Position numbers and translations under genes: made by a program. Source: Acidimicrobiia bacterium (GTDB lineage: Bacteria; Actinomycetota; Acidimicrobiia; Spongiisociales; ZC4RG35). From it: a stretch of DNA of 64,000 nt. Numbering within the stretch: the stretch's first letter is position 1; each line of letters opens with the position of its first letter. Shown piece by piece: positions 15,828-24,127 of this stretch. The stretch spans positions 62,001 through 126,000 of the forward strand of contig BPGJ01000001.1 in assembly GCA_026002975.1 (NCBI GenBank). Reading direction: 5' to 3'. The notes under the pieces were generated by a model. It saw only the letters and a list, made by a program, of their open reading frames with translations. It was not told where the DNA came from and did no database searches.

Positions 15828-16880
15828 TCAGGGCACCAGGCCACCGTCGACCACCACCGAGAAGACCCGGTCCGGGTCGAACAGGAGCGCGGTCGGGTCG
15901 GGGGAGTCGACCACCACCAGGTCGGCCCGGTCCCCCGGCCGGAGCCGTCCCGCCTCCCGGTCTCCCACCGCCATTCCACCGCCCCGGGTGACCGCCCACA
16001 GGGCCCGGAGGGGATCCATACCCCGCAGGACCGCAACCGCCGCAGCCAGGTGGGGTCCCGGCATCTGGATGGGGTCCCCCGATCCGCTGGCCAGAGCCAG
16101 CGGATCGGCTGCCGGGTCGACCGATCCTTCGATCAGCCAGGCAGCCTCGACCAGCTCGACGCCTCCCTCTCCCGGGCAACCCTCCCGGCTGAGGACCCGG
16201 CTCCCTCGGGGCGGCGACGCGTCGGGTCCCCGCAGGCGAACCGGGGTTAGGTCGGGGAGGTCGAACCCAGCCGGTCCTCTCAGCTCGACGGCGGACACCG
16301 CCGCCAAGGCGGCTTCCGCCAAGGCGGAGTCGGGTTGGTCCACCACCCAGGTGACCGACACCCGTACCGGGCTGCGGTCGACCACCTGACGGGCCGCAGC
16401 GAGGAGCAGGGGGTCGCCGGCCACCCGGAGATCCACCGCGGTGACCCCCCGGGCGAGCCCCCGTTCCAGTCGATCCAAGGTCAGTCCCACCGGGTCGTCG
16501 GCCGGGTCGATCGGGACCGCCAGCAGCCGGTTGGACGCGTCGACCAGGCCGGGGATCACGGCCCGCCCGCCACAGGGGATCTCCTCCAGTTGCCGATAGC
16601 GGTCGGGGAGGTGACTCTCGGGCCCTACCCAGGTGATCCGGCCCCGCCGTACCGCCAGGGCGGCGTCCTCCACGATCCCGAGCCGGCCTCCCCGTCGAGG
16701 GTCGTTGGTGACCAGGGTGCCGATGCCGGTCAGAACCAGGTCTCCGGGCGGGGGTTGGGCCGCGTCGGCGATCTCCACCGCAACCTGGGCGCAATCCTGG
16801 CAGATCGCCACACCCCTGGGACCCGCCACCAGGTACCGTGACTCCTCGGCGGGACGTTCACAGAACGAGCACCGAGCCAC
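15828..16880 (-). CDS. ClpX-type zinc finger fused to HutI-like amidohydrolase scaffold lacking metal ligands
   Basis: The first 35 residues, CSFCERPAEESRYLVAGPRG then VAICQDC, match the N-terminal zinc-binding domain of ClpX (two CxxC pairs with the 'AGP...ICxxC' spacer). The rest follows imidazolonepropionase (HutI): GTLVTNDPRRGG, GIVEDAALAVRRGRITWVGP, CGGRAVIPGLVDA, and ends GDRADLVVVDSPDP. The amidohydrolase HxH after PGLVD is replaced by ASNRL, and later metal histidines are not evident. At 350 residues it also appears shortened. Hence probably a non-catalytic protein. Role unknown. Divergent from the enoyl-CoA hydratase gene by 20 nt. Confidence 0.75.
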   Translation of the reverse strand: MARCSFCERPAEESRYLVAGPRGVAICQDCAQVAVEIADAAQPPPGDLVLTGIGTLVTNDPRRGGRLGIVEDAALAVRRGRITWVGPESHLPDRYRQLEEIPCGGRAVIPGLVDASNRLLAVPIDPADDPVGLTLDRLERGLARGVTAVDLRVAGDPLLLAAARQVVDRSPVRVSVTWVVDQPDSALAEAALAAVSAVELRGPAGFDLPDLTPVRLRGPDASPPRGSRVLSREGCPGEGGVELVEAAWLIEGSVDPAADPLALASGSGDPIQMPGPHLAAAVAVLRGMDPLRALWAVTRGGGMAVGDREAGRLRPGDRADLVVVDSPDPTALLFDPDRVFSVVVDGGLVP

Positions 16881-16900
16881 CGACAGCGCGGGAGGTCGAC

Positions 16901-17677
16901 ATGAGCGTACGTTACGAGCTGGACCGGGACGTGGCGGTGATCACCCTGGATCGACCCGACCGGTTCAACGCCATCGACCAGGCACTGGCCGACGGGGTGA
17001 TCGCCGGGCTGGACCGGGCGGCGGGCGAATCCCGGGCGGTGGTGATCACCGGCGCGGGGAAGGCGTTCTGTTCGGGCGCCGACCTCGCCGATCTGAAGGA
17101 GGAGTACGGCAGGGGCGAACCGGACCTGGAGGCTCTCATCCGACGACGGTTCAACCCGCTGATCGAGGCGGTCCTCGACGCACCTCTGCCCGTGTTGGCC
17201 GCGGTCAACGGAGCCGCGGCCGGAGCCGGGATGGGCCTCGCGTTGGCGTGCGACCTGAGGGTGATGGCGGACACCGCCTTCCTGATGAGTGCGTTCATCA
17301 ACGTGGCGCTGATCCCCGACTCGGGTTCGGCCTGGTTCCTGGCGCACATGGTCGGCGTGTCGAGGGCTCTGGAGATCACCTACACCGGACGTCGGGTCTC
17401 CGCCGGCGAGGCCGCGGAACTCGGACTGGCCCATCGGGTGGTGCCCGCCGAGCGGATGCTGGAGGAGGCGAAGAGCTGGGCCGCCGAGCTGGCCGACGGC
17501 CCCAAGGACGCCTACGTGGCGACCAGGCGGCTGGTCCGCTCCGCCGCGGCCTCCCCCTTGGCGGCCACCTTGGAGGAAGAGGCCCGCCTGCAAGGCGAGC
17601 TGGGCCGACGACCCGCCCATCTGGAGGGGATGAGCGCTTTCCTCGAGAAGCGGAAACCCGACTTCCGTGGAACGTGA
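16901..17677 (+). CDS. Enoyl-CoA hydratase/isomerase family protein
   Basis: 258 residues, crotonase fold. The oxyanion-hole segments are ITGAGKAFCSGADLADL and NGAAAGAGMGLALACDLRV. The residues usually acting as acid/base in hydratases (Glu pair near ALIPDSGSAWFL and the preceding segment) appear as a serine/aspartate here, closer to PaaG/isomerase-type members, so hydration versus isomerisation is open. Shine-Dalgarno GGAGG at 16891-16895 fixes ATG 16901. The next gene starts on its stop codon (GTGA). Confidence 0.9.
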   Translation: MSVRYELDRDVAVITLDRPDRFNAIDQALADGVIAGLDRAAGESRAVVITGAGKAFCSGADLADLKEEYGRGEPDLEALIRRRFNPLIEAVLDAPLPVLAAVNGAAAGAGMGLALACDLRVMADTAFLMSAFINVALIPDSGSAWFLAHMVGVSRALEITYTGRRVSAGEAAELGLAHRVVPAERMLEEAKSWAAELADGPKDAYVATRRLVRSAAASPLAATLEEEARLQGELGRRPAHLEGMSAFLEKRKPDFRGT

Positions 17678-18327
17678 AGGCCGTCGTCTCCTGGTCGTCG
17701 GGCAAAGACTCGGCCTGGGCGCTGTGGCGGGCCTTAGACGCAGGCGTCGAGCCGGTTGCGCTCGTCACCACTTTCCACGGGGACGTGGCGACGATGCAGG
17801 GAACACCCCGGACCCTGGTCGAGACCCAGGCCCGCCTGGTGGGTCTTCCCTTGTGGGCCGTGAACCTACCCTGGCCGTGCCCCAACCGGGTCTACGAGGA
17901 GCGGATGGCGGCCATCTTCAGCCGAGCCCGGGACGCGGGAGCCATCCATGTGGTGTTCGGCGACCTGTACCTGGAAGACGTGCGGGCTTACCGGGAGGAA
18001 CTGTGCTCCTCCCAGGGGATGACCCCCGTCTTTCCGCTCTGGTGCACCCCGGAGGAGACCCCGGGGCTCGCCACCGAACTGGTCGAGGCCGGCGTGGAGG
18101 CGGTCATCAGCTGTGTCGATCCCCGGGCGCTCGACCCTGGCTTCTGCGGGGAGGTGTGGAACCCCCGACGCCTACCCGACGGTGTCGACCCGATGGGCGA
18201 GAAGGGGGAATTCCACACCTTTTGTTACGCAGGCCCGTTCTTCCCCTCCCCGATCGCGTTCGAGGTGGTCTCGCTCTTCGACCGGGACGGGTACCGATGG
18301 GCTTCTCTTCAGGGACGGACCACGTAG
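17674..18327 (+). CDS. PP-loop ATP pyrophosphatase (diphthine-ammonia ligase-like)
   Basis: 217 residues. The N-terminus AVVSWSSGKDSAWALWRAL is the SGGKDS-type PP-loop that adenylates substrates. VVFGDLYLEDVRAYRE and GVEAVISCVDPRAL match the bacterial homologues of diphthine-ammonia ligase (Dph6/MJ0570 family). Bacteria lack diphthamide, so the natural substrate is unknown. GTG start overlaps the hydratase stop. Tail overlaps the convergent DUF3237 gene by 19 nt. Confidence 0.82.
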   Translation: MKAVVSWSSGKDSAWALWRALDAGVEPVALVTTFHGDVATMQGTPRTLVETQARLVGLPLWAVNLPWPCPNRVYEERMAAIFSRARDAGAIHVVFGDLYLEDVRAYREELCSSQGMTPVFPLWCTPEETPGLATELVEAGVEAVISCVDPRALDPGFCGEVWNPRRLPDGVDPMGEKGEFHTFCYAGPFFPSPIAFEVVSLFDRDGYRWASLQGRTT

Positions 18328-18716
18328 ATGGTGAGGGTCATCTTCCCTCCCTCACCGCCGCCGAGCCCGATCCCCACCACCTGGTTGAGCCAGGCGAGGT
18401 CTTCGTTTCCGGTCTGGAACGTGATCAGCTCCTGGGCGAAAGCCTCGTTCTCGGACCGGACCACGGACACACCCGACGCCCGGTAGGCGACGGTTTCGCG
18501 TTTCTCGCCGATGGTGGCTCGTATGTCGAGGTCCATGTGGCCGTCGCCGCGAACCGTCACATAGTCGACGCCCCGGACAGGTCGCTCGCCATCCCAGTGG
18601 TCGCTGGTGGCGGTCCCCTGAAAAGCGAAGTCGATGCGGGTCCCTTGAGGCATCCGACCCAGCATGCGGGGCTGGAGCTCGACGTTGACCACACAGAACT
18701 GTTCGAGTGACGGCAC
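18309..18716 (-). CDS. DUF3237 family protein
   Basis: 135 residues, small beta-barrel family: RIDFAFQGTATSDHWDG, VRGDGHMDLDIRATI and TFQTGNEDLAWLNQVVGIG fit DUF3237, members of which have been seen as lyase- or lipocalin-like barrels with no settled function. GTG 18716 has GGGAG 8 nt upstream. It follows the PRTase gene by 30 nt on the same strand; an ACGCTA (TAGCGT on minus, 18744-18749) inside the PRTase end could be its own promoter. Confidence 0.78.
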   Translation of the reverse strand: MPSLEQFCVVNVELQPRMLGRMPQGTRIDFAFQGTATSDHWDGERPVRGVDYVTVRGDGHMDLDIRATIGEKRETVAYRASGVSVVRSENEAFAQELITFQTGNEDLAWLNQVVGIGLGGGEGGKMTLTIYVVRP

Positions 18717-18746
18717 GAGTCGCTCCCTTCCTAGGCTGACCCGACG

Positions 18747-19376
18747 CTACCGGTATCGCCTGAGGATGGACAACACCTCTTCGTCGGTGACCTGGTGGAA
18801 GTCGGAATACCAGGAGCCGACCGCGATGAGGTCGGGAGGGGTGAGGGGGCAGACGACCCGGTCGGCCACCCGGGACAGTCGCTCCACCGTGTCGGGAGCC
18901 CCCACGGGAACCGCCAGCACCACCTCGGCCGCCCCCAACTCCCGGGCGGCACGCACCGCGGCCTGCGCCGTGTAGCCGGTGGCGAGACCGTCGTCGACCA
19001 CCACCGCGGTGTGTCCCTCCAAGTCGGGGGGAGAACCGCCCCGGTAACGGGCCGCCCGGCGGGCCAGCTCGGCGGACTCCTGAGCCAGCACCCGGGCACG
19101 CTGGTCGGGCGAGATGCCCAGCCGGGAAACCACCGCCTCGTTCCACACCACCACCTCCCCTTCGGCGATGGCCCCCATCCCCAGCTCGGGATGCCAGGGA
19201 ACCCCCAGCTTCCTGACCACCAGCACGTCGAGGGGGGCGCCGAGACGTCGGGCGATCGGGTCGGCCACCACCACGCCACCCCGGGCGAGCCCCAACACGA
19301 ACGGATCGGCGGGAGGGTCTTGGGCGAGCAGGTCGGCCAGCACCTCGCCCGCACTCTGACGGTCCCGATACCTCAT
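18747..19376 (-). CDS. Phosphoribosyltransferase-domain protein
   Basis: 209 residues. The PRPP loop is VVVDDGLATGYTAQAAVRAA; the N-terminal segment VLGLARGGVVVADPIA and VRKLGVPWHPELGMGAIAEG are typical of the free-standing PRTase domain found alone or fused to esterase/dienelactone-hydrolase domains (Rv0571c type). The reaction is not known. ATG 19376 has GGGAGG 5 nt upstream. Divergent from the DoxX-like membrane gene, 32 nt apart. Confidence 0.85.
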   Translation of the reverse strand: MRYRDRQSAGEVLADLLAQDPPADPFVLGLARGGVVVADPIARRLGAPLDVLVVRKLGVPWHPELGMGAIAEGEVVVWNEAVVSRLGISPDQRARVLAQESAELARRAARYRGGSPPDLEGHTAVVVDDGLATGYTAQAAVRAARELGAAEVVLAVPVGAPDTVERLSRVADRVVCPLTPPDLIAVGSWYSDFHQVTDEEVLSILRRYR

Positions 19377-19395
19377 TCCGTCCTCCCGCCTTCCA

Positions 19396-19401
19396 TACAC
19401 T
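19396..19401 (+). promoter_or_regulatory. -10 box for the DoxX-like membrane gene
   Basis: TACACT, 7 nt before GTG 19409. It lies inside the 32-nt gap to the divergent PRTase gene. Confidence 0.5.
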
Positions 19402-19408
19402 GCCCACG

Positions 19409-20359
19409 GTGGAGCTCGCCCACGAGACATGGTTCACCGACGCCAGACCCGACTACCGGTGGGGCTTCCTCCTCGAGCCCCTCACCGTCGCCGCGGTGGG
19501 CTCGGCGATACTGGCCGTGGTGCTCTGGCGCCTGATGGGGTCGAGGCTACCGCGCCCCGAACTCGGGTTCCTCGCCTTCCTGGAGCGCCTGGTCCCCTAC
19601 GTTCCGCGTCTCCTGGCCGTCCACGCCGGGGTGTCGCTGATCGCCCAGGCCTACGGCGGAACCTACCTGGCTCCGTCCCTCGACCTCCCCGACACCACGG
19701 CCGGGGCGGCGTTGGCGGTCGCCGAGGGGGTGCTGGGTGTGTGGCTGGTCAGCGGGTGGAAGGTGAGGCCCGCCGCGGTCCTGCTCGTGCTGTCGGGGCC
19801 GCTGGGCATGGTGGCCTACGGTGTGGTGCCGATCCTGGAGCGGATCGACCTACTGGGGATCGCCCTGTTCCTGAGCCGGGTGCCGCCCGGCCCCGACCGG
19901 TACGGCGCCATCCACGTCGATCCGGAGGCACTGCGGATACCGGTGTGGTGGTTGAAGGGGCTGACGGGGGCTTCGCTGGTGGTGCTGGCCTTCACCGAGA
20001 AGCTGGCTCGACCCGACCTCGCCCTGGAGCTGTTGGACCGTTACCCGGTGCTCAACGTGGCCCGGGCCGTCGGTTGGCAGGTTCCCGACCTGGTCTTCGT
20101 CACCCTGGCCGGTGCGGTGGAGCTGGCGTTCGGCTTGCTGCTGATCTCCGGAGCGCTCCCCCAGCTCGTGGTGTTGGCGGCCGGCGTGCCGTTCAACGCG
20201 ACCCTGTTCTTCTTCGGGGCCGAGGAGCTGGTGGGGCACCTGCCGCTGTACGGCACGATGCTGGCTCTGCTGGTGTACGGGTCGTCGCCGGTTCACGCCC
20301 CGGTGGTGGCGTGGCTGCCGGGGAGGAGGGAAGGGGTCGGCAGCACGCCACCACCGTGA
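19409..20359 (+). CDS. Multi-pass membrane protein with two DoxX-like repeats
   Basis: 316 residues, hydrophobic throughout with about eight predicted helices. Two stretches resemble the four-helix DoxX unit. The first runs from RLLAVHAGVSLIAQAY to GVLGVWLVSGW; the second from LKGLTGASLVVLAFTEKLA to GAVELAFGLLLISGAL. DoxX proteins are linked to quinol oxidases or redox stress; no active residues can be pointed out here. Divergent from a PRTase, convergent with the MMPL transporter (4-nt gap). Function not recognised. Confidence 0.6.
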   Translation: MELAHETWFTDARPDYRWGFLLEPLTVAAVGSAILAVVLWRLMGSRLPRPELGFLAFLERLVPYVPRLLAVHAGVSLIAQAYGGTYLAPSLDLPDTTAGAALAVAEGVLGVWLVSGWKVRPAAVLLVLSGPLGMVAYGVVPILERIDLLGIALFLSRVPPGPDRYGAIHVDPEALRIPVWWLKGLTGASLVVLAFTEKLARPDLALELLDRYPVLNVARAVGWQVPDLVFVTLAGAVELAFGLLLISGALPQLVVLAAGVPFNATLFFFGAEELVGHLPLYGTMLALLVYGSSPVHAPVVAWLPGRREGVGSTPPP

Positions 20360-20363
20360 CGAC

Positions 20364-22913
20364 CTACACCGCCGCCAGCTCCTCGGACTTCTCGCCGGCT
20401 CGACGGCGATGCCACGACTCCCACAGGGCCAGTAGGGACGGGAGGACCGCCACCGCGCCGATCAGGGACAGACCGACCGCGTAGAAGGTGACCTGACCCA
20501 TCTGCTGGAACGGAACCAGGCTCGAAGTCACGAGGATCCCGAAACCGGCCATGGTGGTGAAAGCCGACCCGGCCAGCGCCCCGCCGGTGTGCCGGGTGGT
20601 CGAACGGAGGGCGTCCTCCAGCGACTCGAACCTCTGCCGGTCCTCCTCGAACCTGCGGGTGATGTGGATGGTGAACGGCACACCGATGCCGATGGCCAAC
20701 GCCGCGAGGGTGGCGGTCACCGGCCCGAACGGGATACCGGTGGCGTACATGAGCCCGTAGGTCCAGAACACCACCATGACCACCGGGAGGATGGTGATCA
20801 CCCCCAGGAAGGGGCGCCGGTTCTCGATGAAGAAGGACACCACCAGGATGAGGGTGGCGACCACCAGGGTGATCATCAGGGACACCGTCTGGGAGGCGGC
20901 CAGCTCTTCGACGATCACCGCCGAGATGATGTTCTGGGAGGTGGGCACCACCGACACTCCGGGGAGCTCCTCCACCGTCGAGAACACCTCGAGCAGGTCC
21001 TGGCGGAGCTGGGAGGCTCCCTGCTCTCCGGCCTGGGTCTGGATGGAGAACAGGACCGCGTCGAAGCGACCGTCGTCGGCCCGGTGAACCACCCGGGCGG
21101 CCTGTTCGGGGGCGGCCGACGTCATCGCTTCCCACAGCGGCGCGGCCGATCCGGTGACGGTCAAGTCGGGCTGCAACCCGGCGGCTGCGGCAGCCTGCAG
21201 GACCTCGGGCGGAGCCGATTCGGGACCTGCTGCGAACAGTCCCTGGAGAACCGAGATGGGGGACTCGGCGGACGGCACCGGACCGACCGGGGTGTCCAGG
21301 GTCACCACCGCGTCGATCCCGGTCAGCGCCCGGTTGGCTTCCACCAGAGCGTTGTGGACCTCGGCCGAGGCCAGGTCGGTTCCCGGTTCGGCTTCTACCA
21401 GCACCTGGGTGGTCTCGGCGAACCCGCCGCCGAAGTCGTCCTGGATGATCTCGAGGGTCTGAACGTAGGGCGAGTCCTCGGGAAGGAAGTCGGTGACCGA
21501 GAATCGGGTCTCGAGACGGCTGAACCCCCACCAGCCGAGGAGTCCCAGCCCCACCGCCACGGCGAGGGTGGCGACGGGTACCCGTTCGGCGAGGATCGAA
21601 ACCCGTTCCATCAGACGGGGCAGGAGCCGGTCGCCGGTGGCGGCCATGGCCAGCCGGGGCAGCCTTCCCGCCCTCTCGGCACGACGATCGAGGAGGAGTC
21701 GGACCGCGGGGACGAAGGTGAGCATGAGTAGGAAGGACACCGCGATCCCGATCGACGAGAGGATCCCGAAGTCCTTCAGGGCCGGCACCGGGTTGAAGGC
21801 GTTGGTGAGGAAACCCACCGCGGTGGTGAGGGTGGCCAGCGCGAGGGCGATCCCCACCGTGCCGATCGAACGGCCGATCGCTTCGGTGACGGTCGCGCCC
21901 TCTCCGATCTCCTCCCGGTACCGGCTGGTGACGTGGATGCCGTAGTCGACGCCCAACCCGATGAGGAGCACCGGGATGATCTGGGTGACCGGGTTGAACG
22001 AGCCGATCAGTCCCGCCCGTTCCAGCAGCACGCCGATGCCCTGCATCCAGGTGATGGCGGCGAAGATGGTCACCAGGGTGAGGGACACGTCGGCTGCGGT
22101 CCGCCGAACCGATCCCAGCCAGCCCGACCCGGTGGGTCGCAGCCAGAACACGAACGCCAGGATCACCAGGATGATCAGGGCGGCCAGGGCGAACAGTCGG
22201 CCCACCTCCTGGTCGAAGTCGTCGGTCCCCGAGAACAACAGGGTGAAGCTGAACGGCCGCACCTCCACCCCGTCGGGGGTGGGAACCGAGGCGACCGCTT
22301 CGGCTATGTCCTCCTCCAAGGCGATCTGGGCGTCGAAGCCCTGGGCGGCGTCGTCGGCGGCGGGCGGTTCGAGGAACACCAGGATCAGTCCGGCGGAGGC
22401 CCGAGCGGAGGCGGGGTCGGAGCCCTCGGCGAGGAGTCCGGTCACGAACGACACGTCGGGTGATCCCGACGCCACCGCCTGAGCGAAGATCCCGTCGACC
22501 GCGGCGTCGTCGGTCACCGGCACGCCCTGGGCTGCAGCCGCCTCGACCGGGGCCAGGAACGTGACGATCGGCGGCCGGTCGGCCCTGGTCGACAAGGAGT
22601 CGCCGGCGACCTGGGTTATCGCCGTCCGGATGTCGGCCACCAACTGGAGGGTCTCCCGGTCGATCACGTCGCCGTCGTCCGACCTGACGACGATCTGGAG
22701 CACCTGCTCCTGGCTGTCCGAGCCGAACAGCTCGCCGATCCGCTCCGAAGCCCGTAGCTCGGGGTTGTCGGGAGCGAATCCCTCGTTCCCCTGGGCCACC
22801 TCGATCTGCCCGGCCAGCGGACCCAGCAGGGCGGTGATGGCGAGGAAGGCCGCGACGACCACCCACGGTCCGCGCAGCACCGCCGAGGTGAACGCTCTGA
22901 TGACGGCTCTCAT
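20364..22913 (-). CDS. MMPL/RND-superfamily (HAE3-type) membrane transporter
   Basis: 849 residues. Two halves each have one N-terminal helix, a large extracytoplasmic domain and a cluster of five helices. The first half has the conserved LLIGLGVDYGIHVTSRYREE, with the proton-relay-type Asp. The second half reads AIGIGVPFTIHITRRF at the matching place, so its Asp-Tyr is replaced by Pro-Phe. Family members export lipids, hopanoids or hydrophobic compounds; the cargo cannot be told. It is 49 nt downstream of hisC on the same strand. Confidence 0.9.
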   Translation of the reverse strand: MRAVIRAFTSAVLRGPWVVVAAFLAITALLGPLAGQIEVAQGNEGFAPDNPELRASERIGELFGSDSQEQVLQIVVRSDDGDVIDRETLQLVADIRTAITQVAGDSLSTRADRPPIVTFLAPVEAAAAQGVPVTDDAAVDGIFAQAVASGSPDVSFVTGLLAEGSDPASARASAGLILVFLEPPAADDAAQGFDAQIALEEDIAEAVASVPTPDGVEVRPFSFTLLFSGTDDFDQEVGRLFALAALIILVILAFVFWLRPTGSGWLGSVRRTAADVSLTLVTIFAAITWMQGIGVLLERAGLIGSFNPVTQIIPVLLIGLGVDYGIHVTSRYREEIGEGATVTEAIGRSIGTVGIALALATLTTAVGFLTNAFNPVPALKDFGILSSIGIAVSFLLMLTFVPAVRLLLDRRAERAGRLPRLAMAATGDRLLPRLMERVSILAERVPVATLAVAVGLGLLGWWGFSRLETRFSVTDFLPEDSPYVQTLEIIQDDFGGGFAETTQVLVEAEPGTDLASAEVHNALVEANRALTGIDAVVTLDTPVGPVPSAESPISVLQGLFAAGPESAPPEVLQAAAAAGLQPDLTVTGSAAPLWEAMTSAAPEQAARVVHRADDGRFDAVLFSIQTQAGEQGASQLRQDLLEVFSTVEELPGVSVVPTSQNIISAVIVEELAASQTVSLMITLVVATLILVVSFFIENRRPFLGVITILPVVMVVFWTYGLMYATGIPFGPVTATLAALAIGIGVPFTIHITRRFEEDRQRFESLEDALRSTTRHTGGALAGSAFTTMAGFGILVTSSLVPFQQMGQVTFYAVGLSLIGAVAVLPSLLALWESWHRRRAGEKSEELAAV

Positions 22914-22962
22914 GACCTACCCCGTTCTGCCGATGATCGACAGTCTGTCGGGAAAGCCGGAA

Positions 22963-24078
22963 CTACGCCAAATCGCCCGGTTGGGAGAGGGCTGACAGCT
23001 CCTCCTCCAGCGCCTCGACGAACCGTCGGTTCTCTTCCGGGGTACCCACCGTCACCCGCACCCAGCCATCGGCCATGGGGCGAACGATCACTCCGTGACG
23101 GAGGAAAGCCTCGGTGGTCCGGTCGGTGGACGCACCCACCCGGAAGAACACGAAGTTGGCTTGGCTGGGCACGAAGGAGACCCCCAGTTCGGCGAACCGC
23201 TCCTCCAGCCATTCCCTGCCCACCCGGTTGGCCTCCACCCGTTCGGCCACCCTGGCCGGATACCTCAGCGCCTCCACCGCGGCGACCTGCCCGATCGAAG
23301 TGACCGTGAAGGGAGCCTGGGCCTTCCTCAGTTCGGCCACCAGATCGGCCGACGCCACCGCATACCCCACCCGCAGGGCCGCCAAACCGTAGACCTTCGA
23401 GAAGGTGCGGGTCACCACCAGGTTGGGCCGACTCACGGCTTCGGGGAGCATCGTCGAGTAGGTCGGATCGGTCACGTACTCGCCGTACGCCTCGTCGACC
23501 ACCACCAGGCACCGTTCGGGGATCGCGTCCAGGAACCGCCGCAGGTCGTCGGCAGGGACCACGGTCCCCGTCGGGTTGTTCGGGTTGCACACGTACACCA
23601 CCGTGGTGTCCGACCCCACCGTCTCGGCCATGCGCTCCAGGTCGTGGGCGAAGGCGGCGTCGAGGGGGACCTCCCGAGCCTGGGACATCGCCCAGATGGT
23701 CGCCAGCCGGTAGATCACGAAGGAAGGCCACGCGTAGACCGCGGTCGTTCCCGGGCCACCGACCGCCAGAGCCGCCACCCGCAACAGCTCCGAGGACCCG
23801 CCACCCACCCAGATCTGATCGGGGGCGACGTCGAGATGGCGGGACAGCGCCTCCCTGAGTTGGTAGGCGTCGTCGTCGGGGTAGCGGTTGACCTCGGTCA
23901 GGGCCTCTGCCATCGCCTTCTCCACCTCGGGGAAGGGAGGTAGGGGGTTCTCGTTGGAGGCCAGCTTGACCACGTCGGCCGGTTCGAACCCGTAAGAGCG
24001 GGCCACCTCGGATATGGGACGGCCCGCCTTGTAACGGGCCAACCCTGCGATGTCGGGGCGGAAGCGCGGCACGAACAT
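22963..24078 (-). CDS. hisC: Histidinol-phosphate aminotransferase
   Basis: 371 residues, class II PLP aminotransferase, transferring an amino group from glutamate to imidazole-acetol phosphate in histidine synthesis. The PLP lysine is in TRTFSKVYGLAALRVGYA; VVYVCNPNNPTGT and VVVDEAYGEY are the cofactor motifs; N-terminus VVKLASNENPLPPFP is diagnostic for HisC. Other histidine genes are absent nearby. Related enzymes use phenylalanine or tyrosine, so specificity is by family. Divergent from the E1 fusion gene. Confidence 0.92.
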   Translation of the reverse strand: MFVPRFRPDIAGLARYKAGRPISEVARSYGFEPADVVKLASNENPLPPFPEVEKAMAEALTEVNRYPDDDAYQLREALSRHLDVAPDQIWVGGGSSELLRVAALAVGGPGTTAVYAWPSFVIYRLATIWAMSQAREVPLDAAFAHDLERMAETVGSDTTVVYVCNPNNPTGTVVPADDLRRFLDAIPERCLVVVDEAYGEYVTDPTYSTMLPEAVSRPNLVVTRTFSKVYGLAALRVGYAVASADLVAELRKAQAPFTVTSIGQVAAVEALRYPARVAERVEANRVGREWLEERFAELGVSFVPSQANFVFFRVGASTDRTTEAFLRHGVIVRPMADGWVRVTVGTPEENRRFVEALEEELSALSQPGDLA

Positions 24079-24127
24079 CGACTTTACCGACCCATCGGAC
24101 GCCGGGAGATGCCATCATCGGGGGTGG

